In this document: in pieces, positions 27,708-35,445 of the stretch
How the letters are laid out: the number at the start of each line of letters is the position of its first letter
Position numbering within the stretch: the first letter of the stretch is position 1
From: Paeniglutamicibacter psychrophenolicus
GTDB taxonomy: Bacteria; Actinomycetota; Actinomycetes; Actinomycetales; Micrococcaceae
NCBI RefSeq assembly: GCF_030812255.1
Contig: NZ_JAUSSH010000002.1
Coordinates: forward strand, 310,001 to 374,000
Length of the DNA stretch: 64,000 bases
Reading direction: 5' to 3'
The notes under the pieces: model-generated
Told to the model about the DNA's origin: nothing
The model's input: only the letters and a program-made list of their open reading frames with translations
Database searches by the model: none
Translations under genes and position numbers: made by a program

Positions 27708-28240
27708 TGGGATCCATTCGATATTTTTTTTGCGTGCGGAGTGGTCTGTTGCGGACACTGTCCCCGCAGCCCCCCTGCTTGTCCGGTGATCCAGCCCAGA
27801 GGGCCCGTGGGGTGGGTGCCGGGTGCCGTCTCGATGGGGTGCTGCTTCCGATCGGTGGATGGTCGCCCCCTTTAGTGTCGCCACGAACCCCGCGTCTTCA
27901 TGTCGGTCTCGATAGGGGAGCTGCGGGCCGGTGGCCGCGGCAATATGAGCGCCATCCACCGTCTCCTCTCGGGCCCAGCGGTGACAGCGCCACCGGACGG
28001 ACCGACGCCACCGATTGCCGGCGCGGGAGGGCGGCCTTGCTCACCTTCGGCGCGGAGGGGGCCTCGGCATTCACCTGGGGCTCGGTTCCAATCCTGTTGC
28101 CCGGCCTTGTGATCACGCGGGGCGGGAGGTGGCCCTCGCTGGGCTGCAGGGGTGGCGCAGCTGCCGATGTCCGCGCGCTACCGTGCGGTGGGCCCTGGAA
28201 AAATTCGGGTTCCGTGCACCTCTGGCGCTGGGCTGTGATG
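27708..28240. other. intergenic region between divergent hydantoinase and amidase genes
   Basis: The 825-bp gap between the two divergent starts carries operator-like repeats at each end. In the middle I see only short open frames of the kind expected by chance in GC-rich DNA. The length is unusual for a simple divergent promoter and may mean that a gene has been lost. Confidence 0.4.
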
Positions 28241-28246
28241 TGGGTT

Positions 28247-28286
28247 ATAGTACTTACTAGAGCAACACAGTTGCTTGGTTAGCAAC
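28247..28286 (+). promoter_or_regulatory. promoter -10 and candidate IclR operator of the amidase gene
   Basis: TATAGT at 28247-28252 is a good -10. Directly after it come AGCAAC-ACA-GTTGCT (28261-28275) and GTTGCT-TGGTT-AGCAAC (28270-28286), two overlapping perfect inverted repeats that share the central GTTGCT. A regulator bound here would cover the transcription start, which fits repression relieved by a pathway metabolite. Confidence 0.65.
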
Positions 28287-28314
28287 ATTCCAATGGATGA
28301 GAGTGGAGAGAAAA

Positions 28315-29109
28315 ATGACTGAAGCGACAGGGAAGTTCAACGACATCGAAGCCCGCCTTGCAGCAGTGCTGGAAGAAGCGTTCGAAGCCGGAACGAGCAT
28401 CTACAACGAGCGCGGTTTCAAGCGCCGGATCGGCTACGGCAACCGCCCCGCCGTCATCCACATCGACCTCGCCAACGCCTGGACGCGTCCGGGCCACCCG
28501 TTCAGCTGCCCGGGCATGGAGACGATCATCCCGAATGTGCAGCGGATCAACGAAGCAGCGCGCGCCAAGGGCGTCCCGGTCTTCTACACCACCAACGTGT
28601 ACCGCAACCGCGACGCGACCTCCGGCACGAACGACATGGGCCTGTGGTACTCGAAGATCCCCACGGAAACCCTTCCGGCGGATTCCTACTGGGCGCAGAT
28701 CGATGACCGCATCGCGCCGGCAGAGGGCGAGGTCGTGCTCGAGAAGAACCGTGCCTCGGCATTCCCGGGGACGAACCTCGAGCTCTTCCTGACCTCCAAC
28801 CGCATCGACACCCTGATTGTGACCGGTGCGACCGCAGCCGGGTGCGTGCGCCACACCGTCGAGGACGCGATCGCGAAGGGCTTCCGCCCGATCATCCCCC
28901 GCGAGACCATCGGCGACCGCGTCCCGGGCGTTGTGCAGTGGAACCTCTACGACATCGACAACAAGTTTGGTGACGTGGAGTCCACGGATTCGGTGGTGCA
29001 GTACCTGAACGCACTCCCGATGTTCAAGGACACCGTCCCGAAGACCCTCTCGGATCCCCAGCCCGAGGTGGAGGCTCCGGCAGACCCGGTCTTCGCCGAA
29101 CAGTACTAA
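28315..29109 (+). CDS. N-carbamoylsarcosine amidase
   Basis: The 264-residue enzyme (EC 3.5.1.59) hydrolyses N-carbamoylsarcosine to sarcosine, CO2 and ammonia, the step after N-methylhydantoinase in creatinine breakdown. The sequence closely follows what I remember of the Arthrobacter enzyme of known structure, also 264 residues. The isochorismatase-fold triad is in place: D51 (HIDLANAW), K144 (VLEKNRASAF) and C177 (GATAAGCVRH). I choose ATG 28315, preceded by GGAGAG, over an in-frame ATG at 28297, because it gives the known N terminus 'MTEATGKFND'. It is divergent from the hydantoinase gene and preceded by candidate IclR operators. A strong hairpin follows. Confidence 0.95.
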   Translation: MTEATGKFNDIEARLAAVLEEAFEAGTSIYNERGFKRRIGYGNRPAVIHIDLANAWTRPGHPFSCPGMETIIPNVQRINEAARAKGVPVFYTTNVYRNRDATSGTNDMGLWYSKIPTETLPADSYWAQIDDRIAPAEGEVVLEKNRASAFPGTNLELFLTSNRIDTLIVTGATAAGCVRHTVEDAIAKGFRPIIPRETIGDRVPGVVQWNLYDIDNKFGDVESTDSVVQYLNALPMFKDTVPKTLSDPQPEVEAPADPVFAEQY

Positions 29110-29146
29110 CAGCGTCCTACCGGCCGGCGGCCCTGGGCCGTGGCGA

Positions 29147-29184
29147 CAACAGTCCGGCACCCCTTGGTGGGTGCCGGACTGTTG
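29147..29184 (+). terminator. terminator of the amidase gene
   Basis: CAACAGTCCGGCACCC (29147-29162) pairs perfectly with 29169-29184 around a 6-base loop. It begins 37 bp after the amidase stop codon. There is no T run, as is common in actinobacteria. Confidence 0.75.
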
Positions 29185-29498
29185 CGCATCCGGGAGGACT
29201 TGGAAGTCTGGGGTATCCGTAGCAGGCGCCCTGCACACCACGCCGCGGCTGCCAGAAGGTCTCGCTCGAGAGTATGGAATAGGTTTCGAATGGCAGGTAG
29301 GGGCGGTCCGGCAGCGGACGTGGGTGGACCGCGAAGCGCTTCCTGCAATGGCGGAAGGGGATGGTTTCCGCCCGCGACATGGGCTGCGCGGGGGCGTCCG
29401 CAAGCGGAACCTTGACCGGGAACACTCTGGTTGTGAACTCGGCGTGATTAGTTGTTTGCGGCCGGATGCTTGGCGAACAAGATGATTCCGGTTGGCCA
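29185..29498. other. intergenic stretch, nothing recognised
   Basis: About 310 bp between the amidase terminator and the FMN-reductase fragment. Open frames exist on both strands but none resembles a known protein. Confidence 0.4.
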
Positions 29499-29693
29499 TC
29501 AACGATTGAACGCCGCGCCCTCCGGTGGGTAGGCGGCGTCGTAGTCGTAGCTGTACAACGGGAGATCCTTGATAGGGATCTCGGTGAATTGAAGATTATC
29601 CGGGGCCAGCTTGATCAGCGCCGTGGACAAGGTGCGATTGATGGAGTTGGTGGCCAGGGACGCGACGAAATAACCAATGTTGTATTGAGTCAA
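29499..29693 (-). pseudogene. N-terminal fragment of an FMN reductase gene
   Basis: The 64-codon frame from ATG 29693 begins 'MTQYNIGYFVASLATNSINR' and contains 'FTEIPIKDLPLYSYDYDA'. By my count about 52 of 64 residues are identical to the start of the intact FMN reductase at 35446-36054, after which the frame ends. The missing part includes the flavin-binding 'SPEYNRSIPGALKNAIDW', so the fragment cannot be functional. It lies 270 bp from the ISL3 element. Confidence 0.85.
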
Positions 29694-29732
29694 GGGGACA
29701 GTCCGGCACGTGGCAGCAAGGGGGCGTCCATA

Positions 29733-29773
29733 GTTTCAGAGCGATTTATGGTGAATGCGCGGCGCTCTGAAAC
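29733..29773. repeat. 11-bp inverted repeat
   Basis: GTTTCAGAGCG (29733-29743) and CGCTCTGAAAC (29763-29773) pair perfectly around a 19-base centre. It lies between the FMN-reductase fragment and the ISL3 element and could be the trace of another element's end or a hairpin. Confidence 0.55.
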
Positions 29774-29963
29774 GGTCGACCCAGCAGGGATGGTGCTTGC
29801 CAGTGGCATCGAGCCGCAGCTTTTTGGGCGAAGAGCTGCGACGTCCTGGGTGGTGGACCCGGTTGCCATGGTGCGATGCCGTGCAATTTGACGCCGTCCG
29901 ACTGGAGCCCTCATGCCGACCACGCCGGCCTGCGACCGCATGAAAAGTATCCAGGACAAAACG

Positions 29964-31401
29964 GGCTCTTCTGACATAACCGTGGGCGTGGCCAGCGAGC
30001 CTTAACGCCCACACGCCGCTTCCTGCCTAGGATTTTTGACTGACTAAGGTACAAAAATTCAAGGGCTGAAAACGGCGTGCAGAAAACAAGCATATGGGCC
30101 ACCCTGCTGGGTGTCGAAAAAACGACCGTCCACCACGTGGAGACCTGCCCCGACACCGGGGTCCTGCTGGCCCGGGTGACACCCCACAAGTCCATGCGCA
30201 ACAGGTGCGGGAGCTGCTCCAGGAAGTCCCCGCGCTACGACCGCGGCGCCGGACCCCGACGCTGGCGCACCCTGGATTTGGGAACCACCGAAACCTACCT
30301 GGTCGCCGAGTCCCCGCGCGTGAACTGCCCCGAGCACGGGGTCACCGTTGCCGCCGTGCCCTGGGCCCGCCACCAGGCCGGACACACCCGCGTCTTTGAC
30401 CAGCAGGTCTCCTGGCTGGCCACCCAGTGCTCCAAGTTCGCGGTGACCGTGCTGATGCGCATCGCCTGGCGCACCGTGGGCTCCATCATCGACCGGGTCT
30501 GGAAGGACACCGCCAAGGCCTTCGACCCGTTCAAGAACCTCAGGCGCATCGGCATTGACGAGATCTCCTACAAGCGCGGCCACAAGTACATCACCGTGGT
30601 CGTGGACCACGACTCCGGCAGACTAATCTGGGCGTCCCCGGGCCGGGACAAGGCCACGCTGCGGAAATTCTTTGATGCCCTCGGGGAGGAACGATCCGCC
30701 CAGATTACGCATGTTTCCGCCGATGCCGCGAACTGGATCTCCACCGTTGTGGCCGAACGCTGCCCCGGCGCCGTCCGCGTGGCCGATCCGTTCCATGTCG
30801 TCATGTGGGCCACCGACGCCCTGGACGAGGAACGCCGCGCATCCTGGAACCGGGCCCGGGCCGCGGCCCGGCAGAACGAGCCGGCCCGCGGCCCGGGACG
30901 CCCGGCCAAGGACGCGCCCTCCCGGCCGGACAGCGAGAAGGCCAGGAAGCTGAAGGACTCCCGCATGGCCCTGTGGAAGAACCCCGAGAACCTCACCGAC
31001 AAGCAGGAGGTGAAGCTCGGTTGGATCGTGAAGACCGACCCGAGGCTGGGCCGGGCCTACTACCTCAAGGAGGGCCTGCGCACCGTCTTCAAGCTTCCCC
31101 ATGCGGATGCGGTGGTGGCCCTGGACAGGTGGGTGGCCTGGGCCAGGCGCTGCCGGATTCCCGCGTTCGTGAAGCTGCAAAAGAGCATCGTCAAGCACCG
31201 CGACAGCATCCTGGCCTCGATCGAGCACGGGCTCAGCAACGGGCGGATCGAATCAATGAATACGAAGATCCGGCTCATCACCCGGGTCGCATTCGGATTC
31301 AAATCTCCGGAAGCCTTGATCGGCCTGGCCATGCTCAGCCTCGGAGGCCAGAAACCGGTGCTCCCGGGACGGGAATTACCCACGGATATGTCAGTAGAGC
31401 C
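29964..31401 (+). mobile_element. ISL3-family insertion sequence with 8-bp target duplication
   Basis: The element is 1438 bp long. Its left end reads GGCTCTTCTGACATAACCG (from 29964) and its right end, on the other strand, GGCTCTACTGACATATCCG (from 31401); over 23 bp the two inverted repeats differ at two positions. ACAAAACG occurs directly outside both ends (29956-29963 and 31402-31409), an 8-bp target duplication as expected for ISL3. The clean duplication suggests a fairly recent insertion. One transposase gene fills the element. Confidence 0.93.
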
Positions 31402-31645
31402 ACAAAACGGGCAGGAAAACTTAACTAGGCAACGATTCGTTGATACCCGCGGCCTTTGGCCCGGCTTGCGTCGTCGCCAGGCGTCGTGGGCCAAACCCAG
31501 CCGGCGGATGGGAATCAGGCTACGTTGTCGCCGTTCCCTTGCTGAAGACCGAGGCGAGCCGACACCGCACGGGCAGTCTCCTTGGTCGCCTCCGCCAGCT
31601 CGTCTCCGAGTCCCAGATGCTGTACGCGGGAGCGGGGGGCGCTGA
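30077..31645 (+). CDS. ISL3-family transposase, reading through the right end of the element
   Basis: The 522-residue frame starts at GTG 30077. Its first 441 codons lie inside the element and show ISL3 features: an N-terminal zinc-finger-type region with paired cysteines (C-x2-C in 'RCGSCSRK', then 'VNCPEHG'), a DDE catalytic core with 'IGIDEISYKRGH', 'VSADAANW' and 'ADPFHVV', and 'NGRIESMNTKIRLI', which supplies the last acidic residue. The stop expected before the right inverted repeat is missing, so the frame crosses the element border and runs 81 codons into flanking DNA, antisense to the IclR gene. The tail is not expected to matter for function. Otherwise full length and apparently intact. 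Confidence 0.9.
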   Translation: MQKTSIWATLLGVEKTTVHHVETCPDTGVLLARVTPHKSMRNRCGSCSRKSPRYDRGAGPRRWRTLDLGTTETYLVAESPRVNCPEHGVTVAAVPWARHQAGHTRVFDQQVSWLATQCSKFAVTVLMRIAWRTVGSIIDRVWKDTAKAFDPFKNLRRIGIDEISYKRGHKYITVVVDHDSGRLIWASPGRDKATLRKFFDALGEERSAQITHVSADAANWISTVVAERCPGAVRVADPFHVVMWATDALDEERRASWNRARAAARQNEPARGPGRPAKDAPSRPDSEKARKLKDSRMALWKNPENLTDKQEVKLGWIVKTDPRLGRAYYLKEGLRTVFKLPHADAVVALDRWVAWARRCRIPAFVKLQKSIVKHRDSILASIEHGLSNGRIESMNTKIRLITRVAFGFKSPEALIGLAMLSLGGQKPVLPGRELPTDMSVEPQNGQENLTRQRFVDTRGLWPGLRRRQASWAKPSRRMGIRLRCRRSLAEDRGEPTPHGQSPWSPPPARLRVPDAVRGSGGR

Positions 31646-32327
31646 CGGTGATGCAACCGGCGATCCTGCCACGGTAGTCCCGGATGGCGGCCGAAACCCC
31701 GAATTCCTCATAGGTTGTCTGGCCGTCGTTGACGGCCAGGCCCGCCTCCCGGATCATGGCCAAATGGGCTGCTGCGTCCGCATAGCCGCCATCAATACGG
31801 TCCTGCTCGGTGACTTCAATGCTCCCGGAATCCACCAGTTGTTCCACGGTCCCCATGTCCAGGGTGGAGAGGAATATCCGCACCGACGAGGAAGCCCAGC
31901 GCGTGTAGCGCGTACCGATGTGGGCCGAGTGCTTGACCTGGTGCGGGCTGGCAACCTGCTCAATGACCACGGCCTCGTTGCCGTTCCACAGTGAAATTGC
32001 CGAGGTTTCGCTGGTGCGTGCCGTCAGGTCCTCCAGATGGGGAAGCGCGGCACGGCGCACATCCAGTTCCGCGAGCAGCGGTGCGGCCAGTCCCAGTAAG
32101 CCGAGCCCCAGGCGGAAACGCCCGCTGCCCTCGTCGCGCTGGACGTAGCCGGCCTCGGCCAATCCGTTGAGCATGCGCGACACCGTGGACTTGTGCAGAC
32201 CGACCCGGTCGGAAACTTCGGTGACTCCAAGAACCGGGTGGGCGGTGGTGAAGGCCTCGAGCACCGCCAGCCCGTTGAGCAGTGAGGCAGCTGCCCCCTG
32301 TGGTTGCGTGCCAACGCGTTCGGTCAT
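31515..32327 (-). CDS. IclR-family transcriptional regulator
   Basis: The 270-residue protein has an N-terminal winged helix-turn-helix (VSDRVGLHKSTVSRMLNGLA, about 40-60) and a C-terminal IclR effector-binding domain with the typical ending 'AGCITVSAPRSRV'. AGGAG precedes ATG 32327. It is divergent from the truncated amidase gene, and half-sites TTGTTGCT/AGCAACAA lie between. By position and repeated operator motif it probably controls the hydantoinase/amidase genes, responding to a pathway intermediate. A remnant of a second IclR gene is at 21.9 kb. The ISL3 element inserted 114 bp downstream of its stop codon. Confidence 0.88.
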   Translation of the reverse strand: MTERVGTQPQGAAASLLNGLAVLEAFTTAHPVLGVTEVSDRVGLHKSTVSRMLNGLAEAGYVQRDEGSGRFRLGLGLLGLAAPLLAELDVRRAALPHLEDLTARTSETSAISLWNGNEAVVIEQVASPHQVKHSAHIGTRYTRWASSSVRIFLSTLDMGTVEQLVDSGSIEVTEQDRIDGGYADAAAHLAMIREAGLAVNDGQTTYEEFGVSAAIRDYRGRIAGCITVSAPRSRVQHLGLGDELAEATKETARAVSARLGLQQGNGDNVA

Positions 32328-32467
32328 CGGTGTGGCTCCTCATCTGTGGGTTTGGAGTTGTTGCGGTCCTGCCGGTTCGCAGCGTTCGGCGTACTCAATG
32401 TTCCCATAAGGGACCACGGAAGCCGCTCATGTGCAGTACGTCACAAAAACTTTCCAAAAACTCTTGC

Positions 32468-32508
32468 TTGTTGCTGAGCCGGGAACTATGTTGATATGAA
32501 AGCAACAA
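32468..32508. promoter_or_regulatory. candidate IclR operator between IclR and truncated amidase genes
   Basis: TTGTTGCT (32468-32475) and AGCAACAA (32501-32508) form a perfect 8-bp inverted repeat with a 25-base centre. The half-sites match those before the hydantoinase and intact amidase genes, and suggest autoregulation. Confidence 0.6.
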
Positions 32509-32543
32509 ACTTGCGAATGTAAATCCCGACCACAGGGGGCAAG

Positions 32544-32861
32544 ATGTCGGAAAACTCCCACGCAGTACTCGAAGCCCAGCTGGAAGCGCTGCCCGAGAAG
32601 GTCTTTGCGGCAGGCGCCGAAGAGTGCAACAAGCGCGGATTCAAGCGCCGCGTTGGTTACGGAACCCGCCCGGCCATCATCCACATCGACATGGCCAACG
32701 CCTTGACCCGCCCGGGCCACAACTTCACCTGCAAGAACATGGATGTCATCATCCCGGCCTGCCAGGACCTGAACGCCGCAGCACGCGCCAAGGGCGTCCC
32801 GGTCATCTTCACCACCACCACCTCGTTGTCGGTAAACAACAAGGTACCGGTCAACAGCTAG
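32544..32861 (+). pseudogene. truncated N-carbamoylsarcosine amidase paralogue
   Basis: The 105-codon frame matches the first 95 residues of the intact amidase at 28315-29109, including 'RGFKRRVGYGTRP', the catalytic-Asp segment 'HIDMANALTRPGH' and 'AARAKGVPV'. After 'FTTT' the similarity stops and a short unrelated tail ends at 32861. The catalytic Lys and Cys are missing, so no activity is expected. It differs from the intact copy at many positions, so it is an old paralogue, not a recent duplicate. It is divergent from the IclR gene. Confidence 0.88.
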
Positions 32862-33056
32862 TCGAGGTCGCAAAACGTCCCATCAGTGTTCTGTGCAGAA
32901 GCTGGTCACGTCAACCGTGCATAATGGTGCGCGGTGGATACGGCCCGCTTTGCATACCGGCAAGAGGCTGCCGCCCCCAGTGGTGGGAGCCCCAAGTAAA
33001 GCTATCGCCCGCAGAGATGCGGTATTTTCCCCGATTGAAAATGAGGCGAGTCAACC

Positions 33057-34457
33057 ATGAAGCAGCACCAGCACGGCACCGAACCTTCCCCGGCCAGTTT
33101 GGGCCCCGATCCTTCGCCTCCCGAAGACTACGGGGTCAAGCCGGAAACGCTGCGCCGGGCGACCCTTGCCGGCTTCGCGGGCACCGTGGTGGAATGGTTT
33201 GATTTCGCTGTCTATGGTTTCATGGCACCGATCATCGCCCAGACGTTCTTCGCCTCGGAAAGCGTCGTAGTGTCCCTGTTGCAGACCTTCGCGGTTTTCG
33301 CCGTGGCCTTTGCCCTTCGCCCGGTGGGTGGAGCCTTGTTCGGCATGCTGGGGGACCGGCTGGGTCGCAAGCAGGTGCTGATCACCACGGTCCTGCTCAT
33401 GTCAGGATCCACTGCCGTCATCGGGCTGTTGCCCGGCTACCAGCAGATCGGCGTGTGGGCGGCGGTCCTGCTCACGCTGGCGCGCTGCGCCCAGGGCCTG
33501 TCGGCCGGCGGCGAGTATGCCGGGGCGGTCACCTATGTCATCGAGCATGCCCCGGCGCATCAACGGGCCCGGTGGGGATCGGCGATGCCCACCGCCACAT
33601 TCTTTGCCTTCGCGGTGGCTGCCCTGCTGAGCTTCCTGCTCTCCGCCGGGTTGGGGCAAAGCGCCATGGAACAGTGGGGCTGGCGCATACCATTCCTGGT
33701 GGCCGCGCCCCTGGGCTTGGTGGCCTTCTGGATCCGCCGGCATTTGGATGAGTCCCCGCTCTTCCAGGAGATCAAGGATTCGACCGCGGCCCCGGAGCAT
33801 GCGCCCCTGCGCACCACCCTGGCCGAACAGGGCAAACCCATGCTCATCCTGGGCGGGTACATCTCCCTGACCGCGCTGTCGTTCTACATCTTCTCCACCT
33901 ACATGACCACATTCCTTCGCAATGTCGTGGGGATGGACGCCACCTCCGTGCTGCTGTCGAACGTGATCGCGCTGTCGTGTGCCGCAGTGCTGGCGCCCTT
34001 CGTTGGGATCCTGTGCGACCGGATCGGACGGCGGCGGACCATGTTTGCCTCGGTGTTCCTGCTGATCCTCACCGCCTATCCCGGCTACCTGCTCGCTTCC
34101 TCGGGGACCTTCGGTGGAGCACTGGGCGGCCAAATCATGATCATGCTGGGTACCGTGAGCGCGAATGTGGTCACCGCGGTGCTGCTTACCGAGGTCTTCC
34201 CAACCCGGGTGCGCTACACCGCGGCCGGAATCACCTACAACATCAGCTACGCGCTGTTCGGCGGCACCGCCCCGTTCATTGCCACCTTGCTGATTGACCT
34301 GACCGGCTCGCCCATGGCCCCGGCGGTGTACCTGACGGCCATCGCAGTGGGCGCCTTTGTCGCGGCCATGCTCCTGCCCGAAACCTCCGGACGCCGCCTG
34401 GGTGCCGGCGTGGACGAAGGCTCCATCACCACGGCTGCGGAGCCTGGCCCGCGCTAG
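33057..34457 (+). CDS. MFS transporter, MHS (ProP-like) family
   Basis: The 466-residue protein has 12 predicted membrane helices and the signature of the metabolite:H+ symporter (MHS) family: 'AGTVVEWFDFAVYGFMAP' in helix 1, 'MLGDRLGRKQVL' in loop 2-3 and 'GGEYAGAVTYVIEHAP' in helix 5. Members import dicarboxylates, betaine, shikimate and similar solutes by proton symport. GAGGCGAG precedes ATG 33057. It follows the truncated amidase gene and may once have belonged to the same unit; substrate unknown. An unusual terminator with a tandem repeat follows. Confidence 0.88.
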   Translation: MKQHQHGTEPSPASLGPDPSPPEDYGVKPETLRRATLAGFAGTVVEWFDFAVYGFMAPIIAQTFFASESVVVSLLQTFAVFAVAFALRPVGGALFGMLGDRLGRKQVLITTVLLMSGSTAVIGLLPGYQQIGVWAAVLLTLARCAQGLSAGGEYAGAVTYVIEHAPAHQRARWGSAMPTATFFAFAVAALLSFLLSAGLGQSAMEQWGWRIPFLVAAPLGLVAFWIRRHLDESPLFQEIKDSTAAPEHAPLRTTLAEQGKPMLILGGYISLTALSFYIFSTYMTTFLRNVVGMDATSVLLSNVIALSCAAVLAPFVGILCDRIGRRRTMFASVFLLILTAYPGYLLASSGTFGGALGGQIMIMLGTVSANVVTAVLLTEVFPTRVRYTAAGITYNISYALFGGTAPFIATLLIDLTGSPMAPAVYLTAIAVGAFVAAMLLPETSGRRLGAGVDEGSITTAAEPGPR

Positions 34458-34473
34458 TTCCCGCCGCCCGGTG

Positions 34474-34539
34474 CGCAGGCACGGCAGCCGACCCCGAACG
34501 CAGGCACGGCAGCCAACCCCGAACGCGGGGTCGGCTGCC
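34474..34539 (+). terminator. terminator with duplicated left arm
   Basis: A 25-bp unit (CGCAGGCACGGCAGCC...) is repeated in tandem at 34474-34498 and 34499-34523. Both copies can pair with the single right arm CGGGGTCGGCTGCC (34526-34539): the nearer copy with one mismatch and a short loop, the farther copy (GGCAGCCGACCCCG, 34483-34496) perfectly with a longer loop. Confidence 0.7.
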
Positions 34540-34545
34540 TTGCCG

Positions 34546-34929
34546 TGTCAGGGTTCCTGGACGTGGATATTCGTCCCGACTCAGTGATCCACAACCCGCA
34601 TGTCCTTGCCATGAGGCGGTTTTTGGTGCTGGGGGGACCGTGCAATCGGGGGTGACCTGCGGTGTTGCGGCAGCTCGAGACCAGCCCGTGAGACCGGTCA
34701 AAAAGTTCTCCAGCTCCCTATCATGGCGCCCTGAGTGCAGCTGGGTTGGTCACAGAGCAAAACGGTCTGGTGTTGGGCTTCCCGCCAGTGGATAGCGCCA
34801 GCCCCGGAATAGTTCCAGCAGGGCTTTCATTGTCGCAGCACCGCGCCCAACACCTGGGCAGGGTCACTGGTTTACTGGCATGCTCCAGTCCCCATCACCT
34901 TCTGGTATCCGGGTAAGCCATCAGGCCCA
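34546..34929. other. intergenic stretch before the IS481 remnant
   Basis: No gene is supported here. It may include further decayed sequence of the IS481-type element, but I cannot align it. Confidence 0.35.
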
Positions 34930-35410
34930 TCAAACCTCCCTTCGAGTTCGTCCCGGCTGCGTCGGGGATATGGCAACGCGCCTCGTGGCCCACTGGAAGC
35001 TCTCGGTCTTGCCCTGGGGTGTGGGCTTGTACGGTTTGCCCGTGATCATGCTGACACTCAGGGACGGCATGTGGGTTACCGCGCGGCGCACCGCTCCCCG
35101 CCTGCTTGGGATTGGGGCTGTCCCGTTGTCAGGAGGCGCTGGGCACCCCGCATGCCGCGATGCCTTGCTTCACGACCGCTGTGGCCAATTCGCTGGTTTC
35201 CCCGAAGCGGCCAGGATGGCGACAGCCAGCCGGGAATGGTCATCGTGGAGCTGGAAGACCACGCACTTGCGTCCACCGGTCAGGACCTATTCGGTGGCGT
35301 CCAGTTGCCAGCACGCGTCCGGGGCCGGATGGACGAAGTGACGCCACGCTGCGCGTGGTTTCTTCTTGGACCGGCCGGGAGGCGCGCGAATGACAAGGTG
35401 CTGGGCTCGG
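34930..35410 (-). pseudogene. IS481-type transposase remnant
   Basis: Minus-strand translation yields pieces of an integrase-type DDE transposase: 'WRHFVHPAPDACWQLDATE' followed by an in-frame TAG (35287-35289), then 'VLTGGRKCVVFQLHDDHSR', a shift to 'ETSELATAVVKQGIAACG', and another shift to 'DNGTAPIPSRRG' and 'MITGKPYKPTPQGKTESF', ending at a stop at 34930-34932. The catalytic Asp, Asp (DNG) and Glu regions can all be placed, but with at least one stop and two frameshifts the gene is dead. I see no clear element ends. Confidence 0.8.
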
Positions 35411-35445
35411 GCCGAAGCCTGATCCCAGCATCTATGGGGTGGAAG

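Noticed and set aside
28279-29502. 407-codon minus-strand frame opposite the amidase gene
   Set aside because: It is antisense to the well-recognised N-carbamoylsarcosine amidase.
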